Below, piece by piece: positions 36,055-44,582 of a stretch of 64,000 nucleotides of DNA. The DNA is from Endozoicomonas elysicola. Lineage in GTDB: Bacteria; Pseudomonadota; Gammaproteobacteria; Pseudomonadales; Endozoicomonadaceae. Every line of letters starts with the position of its first letter. Position 1 is the first letter of the stretch. The stretch covers positions 72,501 through 136,500 of the forward strand of contig NZ_JOJP01000001.1 of NCBI RefSeq assembly GCF_000710775.1. Direction: 5' to 3'. Position numbers and translations under genes: made by a program. The notes beneath the pieces are model-generated. The model was not told the DNA's origin. It was given only the letters and a program-made list of their open reading frames with translations, and searched no databases.

Positions 36055-37473
36055 CCTTTCCCTAGAAATACCCCAATCCTCAGATATGCTCTTATTACTT
36101 TATTCTCTTCTCTGGTCTGGATGTATATGAGCATCACCAGTAGTGCCAACGGCTCAACCTTTGTTATGCCAAACCTTGCAGAAATGATCAGACTGGTTCT
36201 TGAATTCGGTGATATTGAAGCCATTGTCGGACAACGCCACTACACTGGAGCACCTGTCCTGCAATGGGACCGACACTTTTCTGCCAGTCATGAAATACCC
36301 GTTTTCCATGCTTATGGTTTTGGCGGTTCAGGTCTTACCCTTGCTCCATCGGTAGCCGAATACATTGCAAGCCAGGTTGGAGAGCAGGTTTTATCTGATC
36401 ACAGCCCGCTAACCGACTCATCAGAGATCGTCATTCTCGGCGCTGGCTACATTGGTATCTTTACAGCCCTTGAAATCAGACGATTTTTTAACCGGAACAA
36501 TAAACCACATATACCCGTTCGGCTCGTTGCCCAAGCCTACCCCAAAGGCATCACTGATATTATGTCGGATAAATCAGAACCCACCAGGGCGGATAATTAC
36601 TCAAGCATGACTGCCGGAGGCTGGGTAATGCCTGTTTCTATTGAGCCTCTGGCAAACAATACGCTCTGGTGCAGCCTGATTCAACGTGCTCAGGAGCTAT
36701 GGCTTAACTGGTCTCAGACGCCACCTTTAAATACAGCAACCCATATTACCCGAAGTCTGGTGTTTTATGACCAGCCCCTAAATGAAACAACCATGGAAGA
36801 TAAATCAGGTATCCGAACCATCAACCAGTTATGTCCATTAAACCTCTACCCGGAGCATCCGTTTCAAGGCTCGTTCTATAGCTTAAGTTACAGTGGGAGC
36901 GCTATAAGCCCTCTGCACTTTGATCAGGTCGTTGCTTTTGACAACGTCATTCAAACAGACACCGTCTCTGTTCTGCAACACATGACCAAAAGGCTATCTG
37001 AAGAAGGGGTAGAGCTGGTTCAGACTGAAGCGCTGATGGATAGTTTTGAACAACTCAGCCAGCACTTTAATACTGGCAGCAAGACGATTGTGATTAATGC
37101 CAGCGGACATGGTGCCTGCTCTATCTTCGGCTGCAAACCTTCATCACCGATCCGTGGCGATCTTGTTTTATTAAAAATCCCTACCAAGCAGCTAACCGAA
37201 CAAGTGAAGGAGATCAGCCGGTATGGGTTCTGGGCCGGAGGATCCAATTATGTGTTTCTACGCTATACGCTGGATGGCCAATGGATGGAAGTGGTACTGG
37301 GCGGTAGTTTTATAAAAGGCGACCATGATCTTTCAATCAGACCCAAGACCATTCGCCGTATTGTCAGCTTCTGGCTGGACTTCTTCCATAAAGCCCCTGA
37401 AAACAAAGGTGACAGCATTCAGAAAGATGCACTCATAAAGAGTGTATTAAAAAGAGCGCTGTCTCAACAGTGA
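36052..37473 (+). CDS. FAD-dependent oxidoreductase of D-amino-acid-oxidase type, segment order permuted
   Basis: A 473-residue protein with an N-terminal hydrophobic segment (about residues 11-32) that is a likely signal peptide or anchor. The Rossmann FAD-binding motif ILGAGYIGIFTAL is near residue 128, not at the N-terminus. Before it, at 84-99, lies VFHAYGFGGSGLTLAP, which in normal D-amino-acid oxidases is the last conserved block. It is preceded by VGQRHYTGAPVLQWD, the equivalent of the GxRPxRxxxxLE block. The protein then ends soon after VVLGGSFIKGD (about 414-424), which normally comes before those blocks. The order is thus C-terminal block, Rossmann fold, substrate domain, as expected of a circular permutation. 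The substrate is unknown. Expression may be limited by the hairpin over the start codon. Confidence 0.7.
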   Translation: MPFPRNTPILRYALITLFSSLVWMYMSITSSANGSTFVMPNLAEMIRLVLEFGDIEAIVGQRHYTGAPVLQWDRHFSASHEIPVFHAYGFGGSGLTLAPSVAEYIASQVGEQVLSDHSPLTDSSEIVILGAGYIGIFTALEIRRFFNRNNKPHIPVRLVAQAYPKGITDIMSDKSEPTRADNYSSMTAGGWVMPVSIEPLANNTLWCSLIQRAQELWLNWSQTPPLNTATHITRSLVFYDQPLNETTMEDKSGIRTINQLCPLNLYPEHPFQGSFYSLSYSGSAISPLHFDQVVAFDNVIQTDTVSVLQHMTKRLSEEGVELVQTEALMDSFEQLSQHFNTGSKTIVINASGHGACSIFGCKPSSPIRGDLVLLKIPTKQLTEQVKEISRYGFWAGGSNYVFLRYTLDGQWMEVVLGGSFIKGDHDLSIRPKTIRRIVSFWLDFFHKAPENKGDSIQKDALIKSVLKRALSQQ

Positions 37474-37518
37474 GGATAAATAACTTTATTCCATCTTTAT
37501 CGAGGGAATAACTATAAA

Positions 37519-38370
37519 CTAAAGAGCCGCCCTGACTGATTCACTCATAGGCGTAGTTGCCCGTCCAATAAGCATACTCAGTGTGTGGCTGTCATTCGCT
37601 AACCAGCCATTTCCCGCCTGCATTTCAGCATCAGCCAGAAAAACAGCATACTCTTCAGGAATTCCTGCCTGCTTCAAGAAGTCGGTATACTCCTGACAAC
37701 TCATATCTTGATACACAATATTCCTGCCAGACTGTCTGGAAATTTCTGCAGCATACTGTTCAAGGGTAAACCCCTGATCACCAGCCAGCTCATATACCTT
37801 GCCAATCTGGCTCTCTGACGACACCAACACAACGGATGCTGCCTCTGCATAATCCTCACGGGCAGCAGCAAAGACTTTCCCATTACCTGCAGCCCCATAA
37901 ACAACACCGGTACTTAATACAGAATTCAAACTCCGGGTATAGTTTTCGGTATACCAGCCATTGCGCAAAATCACTGCAGGCAGGCCAGCCGCCTTAATTG
38001 CCTCTTCTGTCAGTTTATGCTCTTCAGCCATCGCCATTGCTGAATGGTCAGCCTTCAAAAGACTTGTATAAGCAAATAGTTCTACACCGACCTCTTTTGC
38101 TGCTGTAACCACTGCCTTATGTTGAGCAACACGATGACCGAGATCATTCCCTGAAATCAGCAGTAATTTCTCAACACCTGACAATGCCGGAATCAGTGTC
38201 TCCGGGATATTGTAATCAGCTTTACGAACGTGCACGCCAGACGTTTTCAGATTCAGTGCATTTTCAGGTTCTCGGACCAGAGCAACAATATTACCGGCAT
38301 CTGTTTTGCTCAGCAGACTACTGATAACAAGACTTCCGAGCTGACCATTTGCACCTGTAACCGCTATCAT
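37519..38370 (-). CDS. NAD(P)H-binding quinone oxidoreductase-like protein (QorB/NmrA family)
   Basis: A 283-residue extended Rossmann protein. The N-terminus MIAVTGANGQLGSLVISSLL carries the GxxGxxG dinucleotide motif, and LRNGWYTENYTRSL with LAGDQGFTLEQYAAEIS are characteristic of the E. coli QorB (YtfG) group, which reduces quinones with NADPH. The ATG at 38370 has GGGCAGG just before it and gives the canonical start; a 15-codon upstream extension is less likely. It is convergent with the preceding oxidase gene. Confidence 0.85.
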   Translation of the reverse strand: MIAVTGANGQLGSLVISSLLSKTDAGNIVALVREPENALNLKTSGVHVRKADYNIPETLIPALSGVEKLLLISGNDLGHRVAQHKAVVTAAKEVGVELFAYTSLLKADHSAMAMAEEHKLTEEAIKAAGLPAVILRNGWYTENYTRSLNSVLSTGVVYGAAGNGKVFAAAREDYAEAASVVLVSSESQIGKVYELAGDQGFTLEQYAAEISRQSGRNIVYQDMSCQEYTDFLKQAGIPEEYAVFLADAEMQAGNGWLANDSHTLSMLIGRATTPMSESVRAAL

Positions 38371-38713
38371 AACCTGCCCTCTTATCTCAGCGTTTTTATT
38401 CCGGAATAAAAGCAAGACATCCGTCGTTAAGTTATAAATTAATACAGATAATTCAAAATAAAGAGTTCGAGATATTTATATCTGCTTATCGCTCACCAAA
38501 TACCATGAGTATTTGAGAGCTCATCAGTACATTTTCTTACCCAATTGTAGTCAAGACATAGTGAGAGCTCCGAAAGCTTCACTATTCAACAACCATAATC
38601 CTCTATTTGTAACCCTATCAAGCTATTCACAGTGGCTCATTTATCCTCCTATGCAATGAATCAAAAATACCTTAATTCTGCGTTAAGTTTGCTCAGTTAC
38701 GCTGCTGAGACTG
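38371..38713. other. Divergent intergenic region between qorB-like and methyltransferase genes
   Basis: About 340 bp, AT-rich, no gene seen. It must hold promoters for both flanking genes. The only marked structure is the TTAA pair at 38671-38687, annotated separately. Confidence 0.45.
38671..38687 (+). promoter_or_regulatory. Candidate PmrA/QseB-type box
   Basis: CTTAAT-TCTGC-GTTAAG fits the YTTAAK-N5-YTTAAK pattern of OmpR-family regulators such as PmrA and QseB except at one base. It lies 27 bp before the start of a three-gene run that encodes such a regulator, so autoregulation is plausible. This is inferred from pattern alone. Confidence 0.4.
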
Positions 38714-39751
38714 ATGGATAAAACCATCACTCCAATTTCTGATGACAACTTCAATTACAGGCTCAGCAGGCTTATGTCTTGTCAACTATGCAACAGCGAT
38801 GTTCTGGAACTGATATCCAGTAAGGATGCAAAAAGCTCTGAACCACTGAACATTTCCATCTGTAATACCTGCGGGCTTATCCAGCAGACCAGCATTCCTG
38901 ATGAGGAAGAACTGAACCGGTATTACCATCATGAATACCGGCAGGATTACAAAGGTGTTTATACGCCAAAAGCAAAGCATGTCTATCGAGCAGGAAAAAC
39001 GGCATTACAACGTCTGAATTTTCTGAAAAGTGCCGGTGTAAAAAGTGGTCGTATGCTGGATGTAGGCGCTGGAGGGGGTGAGTTTACCTACCTTGCGGAC
39101 AGAACCGGTTTTGCCGCCAGAGGCGTAGAGCCGAACAAGGGCTATTCAGAATATGCCCGGAACGAATATCAGTGCAATATCAGCACCGGCAACCTGGATC
39201 GTATAACCGGACAGTATGATGTGATCACGCTGTTCCATGTACTGGAACACCTGCCTTCACCACAGAGCGCTTTTCAGCAGCTCTACCAATTGCTGAGTGA
39301 AGAAGGATACCTTCTGATTGAAGTACCGTGGATTGAGGCTCGGGATGCATCACCCCATAATATTTATTTTAAAGCCCACCTCTACTATTTCAGTATTGAT
39401 ACGCTGACGGCAGCAGCCAGTCAGTATTTTGATGCCATTATGATAGACACAGCGTCTAATCTGAAAATTCTGTTCCGGGCTAAACAGGCACCTTCAAGAC
39501 TCAGGCTTCCAGAGACAACATCTGTCGTAAATATCAGGCAACGCCTGAGCCAGAAAGGCTGGCTTGAATATCTGTTTCAAGGGCGTGGACTGGTTAAGCC
39601 ATTCAGAAAGCTGGCAGAACGAATGAAGGAGCGTAAAGCAAGAAATTTTCGTCCCAAAGAGATTCTGGATCAATTCTTGCCAGCTCAGATGGGTAGTACA
39701 ACACTGCCCCGATTAAATGAGCTGAAAGTACCGTTAACCCAGAACGGATAA
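38714..39751 (+). CDS. SAM-dependent methyltransferase with N-terminal zinc ribbon
   Basis: A 345-residue protein. The N-terminus carries four cysteines as CQLC...CNTC (about residues 22-56), the zinc-binding part seen in sugar C-methyltransferases. The SAM-binding motif I is MLDVGAGGGEFTYL (about 114), with the acidic loop VEPNKGYSEYA and motif VITLFHVLEHL. Methyltransferases of this kind act on nucleotide-sugars or other small polar substrates, but no sugar genes are nearby. It precedes a two-component system in the same direction with a 51-bp gap, so it may be in the same operon; a link to envelope modification would be speculation. Confidence 0.78.
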   Translation: MDKTITPISDDNFNYRLSRLMSCQLCNSDVLELISSKDAKSSEPLNISICNTCGLIQQTSIPDEEELNRYYHHEYRQDYKGVYTPKAKHVYRAGKTALQRLNFLKSAGVKSGRMLDVGAGGGEFTYLADRTGFAARGVEPNKGYSEYARNEYQCNISTGNLDRITGQYDVITLFHVLEHLPSPQSAFQQLYQLLSEEGYLLIEVPWIEARDASPHNIYFKAHLYYFSIDTLTAAASQYFDAIMIDTASNLKILFRAKQAPSRLRLPETTSVVNIRQRLSQKGWLEYLFQGRGLVKPFRKLAERMKERKARNFRPKEILDQFLPAQMGSTTLPRLNELKVPLTQNG

Positions 39752-39802
39752 AATGGTAGCAAAGCCTCAAGCGACATTTCTTAACCATAAAGGTCATTAG
39801 CT

Positions 39803-40474
39803 ATGAACATTCTTCTGATTGAAGATGATGACTTACTGGCCCGTGGTATTCAGAGTGCCCTTGCGGATGATAACTGTTCAGTCACTTTGGCTACGCTTGC
39901 ACGACAGGCTTTACAGATAATTCGTAACCCGGATTCTCGACCAGACCTGGTTATTCTTGACCTCGGATTGCCCGATATGGATGGTGTCGACCTGCTTCAG
40001 CTGATCAAGGGGAAACAGAGTGACACGGCTACACTGCCTGTTCTGGTACTCACCGCCAGAGATACCATTGGCGACAAAGTGCTCGGACTGGACAGTGGTG
40101 CAGATGATTACCTGACCAAGCCCTTTGATGTTGAAGAGTTGCAGGCACGCTTGAGAGTACTTGAACGCCGGCTGAAACCAGTCTCCTCTGACATCATGAC
40201 TGTTGGCTCTGTGTCCCTGGATACCACACGCTACTCCGTGTCCGTTAGCAATAAAACTTATTCCCTGCCAAGGCGCGAATTTGCCTTGCTACGCACATTG
40301 ATGAACAGTCCTGGCCGGGTATTCTCACGTGAACAGCTTATAGACCAGATGTATGAGTGGGACGAAGAAATCACCAGCAATTCAGTGGATGTTCACATCC
40401 ATAACATTCGTAAAAAAACAGGCTCTGACTTCATTCGCTCTATTCGCGGCGTTGGCTGGCTGGTTGTGAAATAG
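39803..40474 (+). CDS. OmpR/PhoB-family response regulator (QseB/PmrA-like)
   Basis: A 223-residue regulator. The receiver domain has the acidic pocket EDDD (residues 7-10), the phosphoacceptor Asp in VILDLGLPDMDG (about D53) and the conserved Lys in YLTKPF. The C-terminal winged helix contains LPRREFALLRTLMNSPGRVFSREQL and ends with RSIRGVGWLVVK, the usual family ending. The histidine kinase follows after a 173-bp gap that is almost entirely a palindromic repeat. Targets are unknown; a PmrA-type box lies before the upstream methyltransferase. Confidence 0.93.
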   Translation: MNILLIEDDDLLARGIQSALADDNCSVTLATLARQALQIIRNPDSRPDLVILDLGLPDMDGVDLLQLIKGKQSDTATLPVLVLTARDTIGDKVLGLDSGADDYLTKPFDVEELQARLRVLERRLKPVSSDIMTVGSVSLDTTRYSVSVSNKTYSLPRREFALLRTLMNSPGRVFSREQLIDQMYEWDEEITSNSVDVHIHNIRKKTGSDFIRSIRGVGWLVVK

Positions 40475-40504
40475 CGTGTTGTTTATCCCTCTCATGGCTG
40501 TCCT

Positions 40505-40648
40505 TATACCCAAAGGATTTGGAGTTGCTACGCGGCGGCAAGTGAACGAAGCACCAGGAGCCTAGACACACTAAGTGACAGGGCCGGGCTGGCGCTCCAG
40601 TGAGCGAATGCAGCCAACAAAGTAGCAACTTCAAAGGCGACGGGTATA
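40505..40648. repeat. Long palindromic repeat TATACCC...GGGTATA (copy 3) reaching the kinase start codon
   Basis: A 144-bp element starting TATACCCAAAGGATTTGGAG and ending CAAAGGCGACGGGTATA, in reverse orientation relative to the copies at 10891 and 13868. Inner inverted repeats GTTGCTAC/GTAGCAAC flank a core with AAGTGAACGAAGC. Its final A is the first base of the kinase ATG at 40648, and AAAGG within the repeat is the likely ribosome site. A GTG inside the element (40600) is an in-frame alternative start. Confidence 0.75.
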
Positions 40649-42051
40649 TGAAGCAAAATTCGATTCGCAGATTCCTGATTGTGGGCCTTCTGTCTACGAT
40701 GGCACTGGCTCAGCTGGTCACGATGACCTGGAGTTACCATAAAAGCTATCTAGAGGCAGAAGAGTTGCAGGATGCCCAGCTGGTTCAATATGCCCGGGCA
40801 CTGAGTCTACTGCTCGCAGGAGACCTCAAGGAAAAGAAAGTTATTACGGTTCCGATCCAGACTCAGCCTGAAGACTGGCAAGGTGCAGCCGCAGGGACCA
40901 GCGGACACAAATATGAGGGAAAACTGTTCTTCAAAATCTTCACAGAAAATAAGCAGCTGCTGGCTCATTCGGAAAATACGCCAGATTTTTGGGAGTTCCC
41001 TCTGACTGAAGGTTTTCGCAACATCACCACCGATGGACATGACTGGCGAGTTTTTACCCTGCACATCACCAGCAAAAACAGCTGGATCATTACCGCTCAA
41101 CGAGGAGACATTCGTGGTGAAATGGGTGGAATCATTGCCCTGAAAAGCATTCTCCCATTCCTGTTCACACTGCCTGTTGTTTTTCTAATGATCGGCTGGC
41201 TGGTCAGCAAAGGCTTGCAACCTATCACGGTTTTAGCAAATGAACTGAAACGTCGAGAGGCCAATGACCTTCACCCGGTTCCCATCAATAATCCGGTGAA
41301 AGAGCTGGTTCCCTTAATCAGCTCGATCAATCAGCTGCTTAAAAGACTTTCCGATGCGTTCAATAGAGAGCGACGATTTGTAGGCTATGCAGCCCATGAA
41401 CTGAGGACACCACTGGCCGGTTTAGGGGTGCATTTGCAAAATGCCCAACGCAAGCAAGGGCATGAAAGAGAAGAAGCCATTGCACTGTCCCTGAAAGGGC
41501 ACCATCGCATGGTTCATTTGGTAGAACAACTGCTCGTCCTGGCCAGAACCACACCGGATGCTTACTTTGCCAGTTTTCAGGAGTCCGACCTTTATAAAAT
41601 TTGCCAGAAAGTAATCGCCGATAATATTCAACCGGTTCTGGATAAACGACAGACGATAATGCTAGAAGGTGATGAACCAGCGGTCACTCAGGGTGATGCC
41701 TCAGGGCTTTCAATTATGATCAGCAACCTTGTCAGAAACGCGATCCTCTACACACCGGAAGAGGGCACGATCAAACTGATGATTACCAGCCACAGTGAAC
41801 AGGTTACCCTGAGCATCAGTGACTCTGGCCCAGGAATTCCAGAAAAGCTGCGACAAAGAGTGTTTGATCGCTTTTACCGTGCCGATACCGACAGACACAC
41901 TTCCGGCGTGGAGGGCGCTGGTCTTGGGTTATCGATTGTTGCCCATATTATTGAGCTTCACAGCGCGAGCATTGAACTTGGTACTTCAAGACTGCTGGGT
42001 GGGCTGGAGGTTATCGTGAAGTTTAATACTTACCCAGCCAAGAGCCAGTGA
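40648..42051 (+). CDS. Sensor histidine kinase (QseC/PmrB-like)
   Basis: A 467-residue inner-membrane kinase. The first transmembrane helix is [17 protein letters not shown], a periplasmic sensor of about 130 residues follows, and the second helix is [24 protein letters not shown]-like residues lead into the dimerisation helix with the phosphorylated His in [13 protein letters not shown] (about 248). The catalytic domain has the N-box [16 protein letters not shown]1 SDSGPGIP and G2 GAGLGLSIV. It is the cognate partner of the regulator at 39803. The repeat between them supplies its translation start, so expression may differ from the ancestral arrangement. Confidence 0.92.
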   Translation: MKQNSIRRFLIVGLLSTMALAQLVTMTWSYHKSYLEAEELQDAQLVQYARALSLLLAGDLKEKKVITVPIQTQPEDWQGAAAGTSGHKYEGKLFFKIFTENKQLLAHSENTPDFWEFPLTEGFRNITTDGHDWRVFTLHITSKNSWIITAQRGDIRGEMGGIIALKSILPFLFTLPVVFLMIGWLVSKGLQPITVLANELKRREANDLHPVPINNPVKELVPLISSINQLLKRLSDAFNRERRFVGYAAHELRTPLAGLGVHLQNAQRKQGHEREEAIALSLKGHHRMVHLVEQLLVLARTTPDAYFASFQESDLYKICQKVIADNIQPVLDKRQTIMLEGDEPAVTQGDASGLSIMISNLVRNAILYTPEEGTIKLMITSHSEQVTLSISDSGPGIPEKLRQRVFDRFYRADTDRHTSGVEGAGLGLSIVAHIIELHSASIELGTSRLLGGLEVIVKFNTYPAKSQ

Positions 42052-42115
42052 GCGTTTGTTAGGTAGCCTGTTTACACAAACTCTTTTCGTTAGAAAACAT
42101 AGACAATCACACAAC

Positions 42116-42150
42116 GAAAAAAGCCTCAAAGCAAAAATGCTTGAGGCTTT
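42116..42150 (-). terminator. Bidirectional terminator between kinase gene and tRNA-Phe genes
   Basis: AAAGCCTCAA pairs with TTGAGGCTTT, with an extra GC pair inside and a small A-rich loop. On the minus strand the stem runs into TTTTTTCG, a good Rho-independent terminator for the tRNAs. On the plus strand it is followed by ACTCTTTTTC, so it can also end the kinase transcript. Confidence 0.8.
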
Positions 42151-42177
42151 ACTCTTTTTCAGTTCATGGCTGTAATA

Positions 42178-42253
42178 TGGTGCCTAGAGACGGAATCGAA
42201 CCATCGACACGCGGATTTTCAATCCGCTGCTCTACCAACTGAGCTATCCAGGC
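42178..42253 (-). tRNA. tRNA-Phe(GAA), copy 2 in transcription order
   Basis: A complete 76-nt cloverleaf read on the minus strand: acceptor GCCTGGA with TCTAGGC, D-stem region AGCTCAGTTGGTAGAGC, anticodon arm GCGGATTGAAAATCCGC with anticodon GAA, T-arm with GGTTCGATTCC, discriminator A and encoded CCA. It is identical to the upstream copy. Confidence 0.96.
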
Positions 42254-42290
42254 AAAATTTGCACGTAAATCTTATCAAACTTGAGAATAA

Positions 42291-42366
42291 TGGTGCCTAG
42301 AGACGGAATCGAACCATCGACACGCGGATTTTCAATCCGCTGCTCTACCAACTGAGCTATCCAGGC
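42291..42366 (-). tRNA. tRNA-Phe(GAA), copy 1 in transcription order
   Basis: Identical 76-nt tRNA with GAA anticodon and encoded CCA, separated from the second copy by 37 bp. Both are probably cut from one transcript ended at 42116-42150. tRNA genes are common integration sites, and the accessory region starts directly on the far side of this copy. Confidence 0.96.
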
Positions 42367-42486
42367 ACAAACTGCAAAACGATGTGCGAGGCGTATTAAA
42401 CGGATTTCATCTGGATGAGTCAAGTCATATATAAACTTTTATGGTCATCCGAAGGGGAGAGAGGGAAGCAAAAACACCAGATAATC

Positions 42487-43290
42487 CTAGGTCACTTCCG
42501 AGCAAGCAGCTCCCCTGAACTCTAAATACCGCTCTCGCAAGGTAGCACGTATCTGTTTCAAAGAGTCCAAAAACTGATGTTGAGCTTGCTCATCAAAAAC
42601 ACATTTAATTCTGTTTGCCAGAGTCCCTTCCCTACCTACAAGACTTATTTCACGCTGCATATACATGTAAACAACCTCAGCCTCAGAAAAATGCCTTTGG
42701 GTGGTTACAAAAGAGCGATCAACAGCATCATCTAAATCAACTCCGATGGGGGGAAGCTCAACCAAAGGGTAGGACTCTACTGTTTTTGCCTTCACATAAC
42801 TTAGAAACTGCTGCGTATCCTTTGATTCAATGCTTGTCAGACTTAGTTTCTGGGTCGCTGGTATCAAAGATTGTATTAAAAAACCGTAATCCCATAAGCG
42901 AGCATGGAACTTTAATTTGGACTTAAGTTGAACGCTGTATTGATCAATACCGGCTAGCGCCTCACACCTTCTAAATGAATCGTCATGAGGCTGTTGATAC
43001 TGCTCCAAGAAATAACTTACATAACCATTTGGTTGTCCTTTCGCTATTTTGGAGACAACAGCCTGCCTGGCACGAAGAACTAAAGCATTTCCCTCTACAC
43101 AAAAGGAAGGAGCAGAAACATGGGTACTGATTTGTTGCTGATTGATCGATAGTCTTCCGGCTGAAGTTACCCCATGAACACGACGAGATGCCCAATCAGT
43201 GCCAGCAGCACAATAAGAAGCAGCAGTATCCCGAGAAGAAGTCCCTGATAATGGTGTAAGTGTTACGGTTGTATCTAGTGCAGAAGGCAT
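42487..43290 (-). CDS. Hypothetical protein, unrecognised (possible effector)
   Basis: I do not recognise this 267-residue protein. It has no signal peptide or membrane segment. The first 60 residues are rich in Ser, Thr and Ala and look disordered. The rest is mixed alpha/beta with a helical C-terminus (HQFLDSLKQIRATLRERYLEF). The low-complexity N-terminus and globular body resemble those of the calpain-like and RhoGAP-like genes in this window, so an injected effector is one possibility. It is the first gene beyond the tRNA-Phe pair, and the adjacent 200-bp gap is AT-rich, which would fit acquisition. Confidence 0.55.
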   Translation of the reverse strand: MPSALDTTVTLTPLSGTSSRDTAASYCAAGTDWASRRVHGVTSAGRLSINQQQISTHVSAPSFCVEGNALVLRARQAVVSKIAKGQPNGYVSYFLEQYQQPHDDSFRRCEALAGIDQYSVQLKSKLKFHARLWDYGFLIQSLIPATQKLSLTSIESKDTQQFLSYVKAKTVESYPLVELPPIGVDLDDAVDRSFVTTQRHFSEAEVVYMYMQREISLVGREGTLANRIKCVFDEQAQHQFLDSLKQIRATLRERYLEFRGAACSEVT

Positions 43291-43491
43291 TTACTGACAA
43301 CCCGAATATTTTTCTAATTAATCACTGATCTATTCGTAAAATTTGCGATATCCCTAACGAAAGAAGCTCTTTGCACGTAAAATGCAAAACATAGTATAGA
43401 AGAAATAGGACTGCATGCTACCAACAAGCAAGCACTCAATAGCTTTCGCGAAGATACATTCCGGGAGACTTCTGCAACCCACATATCCGGT

Positions 43492-44454
43492 TCAATCCTG
43501 TAACTTATCCCAAACTTCCTGATCCCGATCTGCAGTCCATATTCTTGGCCAGTCGATACCATCAAATTCATCCCAGAGGCGCTGAACGTCAAATGGCAGG
43601 CAGTGCTCAAAAATGGGCCAGCCACCATACTGAGGAGCCAGACTTCTATGAGAGGCAGCAAACGCTTCTTTTAACGTCCCCTTGTTGCTATAAACCGCTC
43701 CTACCTGATCAATCATGGTCTTGAGAAAAGTACGGCTTTGTTCGATAGCGGCATCAACACGATCCCGGCCATGAACAACCGCTCCACGGCCACCGACCAA
43801 GGTCTCTGCACCGTAGGCTTTTACCTTATCCAGGGTGGTTGTGGACCAGTCAAAATGAAAAGCATCGCCGGTATAGAGTGCAGCCTGTGCTTCAACAAGG
43901 TCACCGGTAAACAGAATGTTATGCTGAGGCAACCAGGCACAAATGTCTCCGGCCGTATGGCCTCGCCCACAGTATTCAAGCACCAGACTTCCCCGAAGCC
44001 CACCCAGCAGGATTTCCAATCGATCGTTAAAGACAATATCAGGGTGGGTCAGCCCCGGAATTCCCTCAGGCTCCCGGAACAGTCTGGGCATACGGCGAAA
44101 CTCACTTTCCCAGTCATCCATACCTCGCTCGTCAATCAGGAATCTGGTGTTCTCGTGGGTAATAATCGATTCAGCTGAAAAGGCGGACGCACCCAACACC
44201 CTGACCGCATGATAATGAGACAAAACCAGGTACTTAATAGGTTTGGTCGTATGCTTTCTGAGTTCATTCAGCCAGTCAGACGCAGCTCTTGGCGTTGCCC
44301 GAGCCTCAAACGCAATGAGAAAGTCTTCCGCCTCAATGGCCCCGACATTGGGATCACCTTCGGCGGTAAAGGCATAAACGCCATCCGCCAGCACTTCCAG
44401 TGTCTCTTTTTTTTGTTCAAGGTCTCCTGAAGATGCAAATGCTTTTTTCGTCAT
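43492..44454 (-). CDS. MBL-fold metallo-hydrolase with altered HxHxDH motif
   Basis: A 320-residue cytoplasmic protein. The metallo-beta-lactamase fold shows in VLADGVYAFTAEGDPNVG, in LSHYHAVRVLGAS where HxHxDH is expected, in GRGHTAGDICAWLP for the second His site, ILFTGDLVE for the bridging Asp, and VHGRD near the end. The first motif keeps HxH but has Val and Arg in place of Asp and His, so one metal site should be lost. The ATG at 44454 has AAGG nine bases upstream. I recall similar HYHAVRVLG sequences in a subfamily of MBL hydrolases, so this is probably a subfamily trait and not decay. Substrate unknown. Confidence 0.8.
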   Translation of the reverse strand: MTKKAFASSGDLEQKKETLEVLADGVYAFTAEGDPNVGAIEAEDFLIAFEARATPRAASDWLNELRKHTTKPIKYLVLSHYHAVRVLGASAFSAESIITHENTRFLIDERGMDDWESEFRRMPRLFREPEGIPGLTHPDIVFNDRLEILLGGLRGSLVLEYCGRGHTAGDICAWLPQHNILFTGDLVEAQAALYTGDAFHFDWSTTTLDKVKAYGAETLVGGRGAVVHGRDRVDAAIEQSRTFLKTMIDQVGAVYSNKGTLKEAFAASHRSLAPQYGGWPIFEHCLPFDVQRLWDEFDGIDWPRIWTADRDQEVWDKLQD

Positions 44455-44533
44455 TAGAAATTGCCTTTCTGAGATGGAAGCTTTTATTACCCAGCTCAAT
44501 ATAGCCCAGCCAGTTTGATCATGAGGCAGTGGT

Positions 44534-44563
44534 AAAAAAGGCACCATCAATAGTGCCTTTTTT
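44534..44563 (-). terminator. Terminator between SnoaL-like and MBL genes
   Basis: AAAAAAGGCAC pairs perfectly with GTGCCTTTTTT across an 8-base loop. The symmetric T run makes it a strong terminator for the SnoaL-like gene on the minus strand, so the MBL gene needs its own promoter in the 80 bp that follow. Confidence 0.88.
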
Positions 44564-44582
44564 ATAATCAAAGCATCTCGAG

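Noticed and set aside
40474..40648. Small RNA gene between regulator and kinase
   Set aside because: The hairpin-rich sequence is explained by the dispersed TATACCC...GGGTATA repeat also found at two other places.
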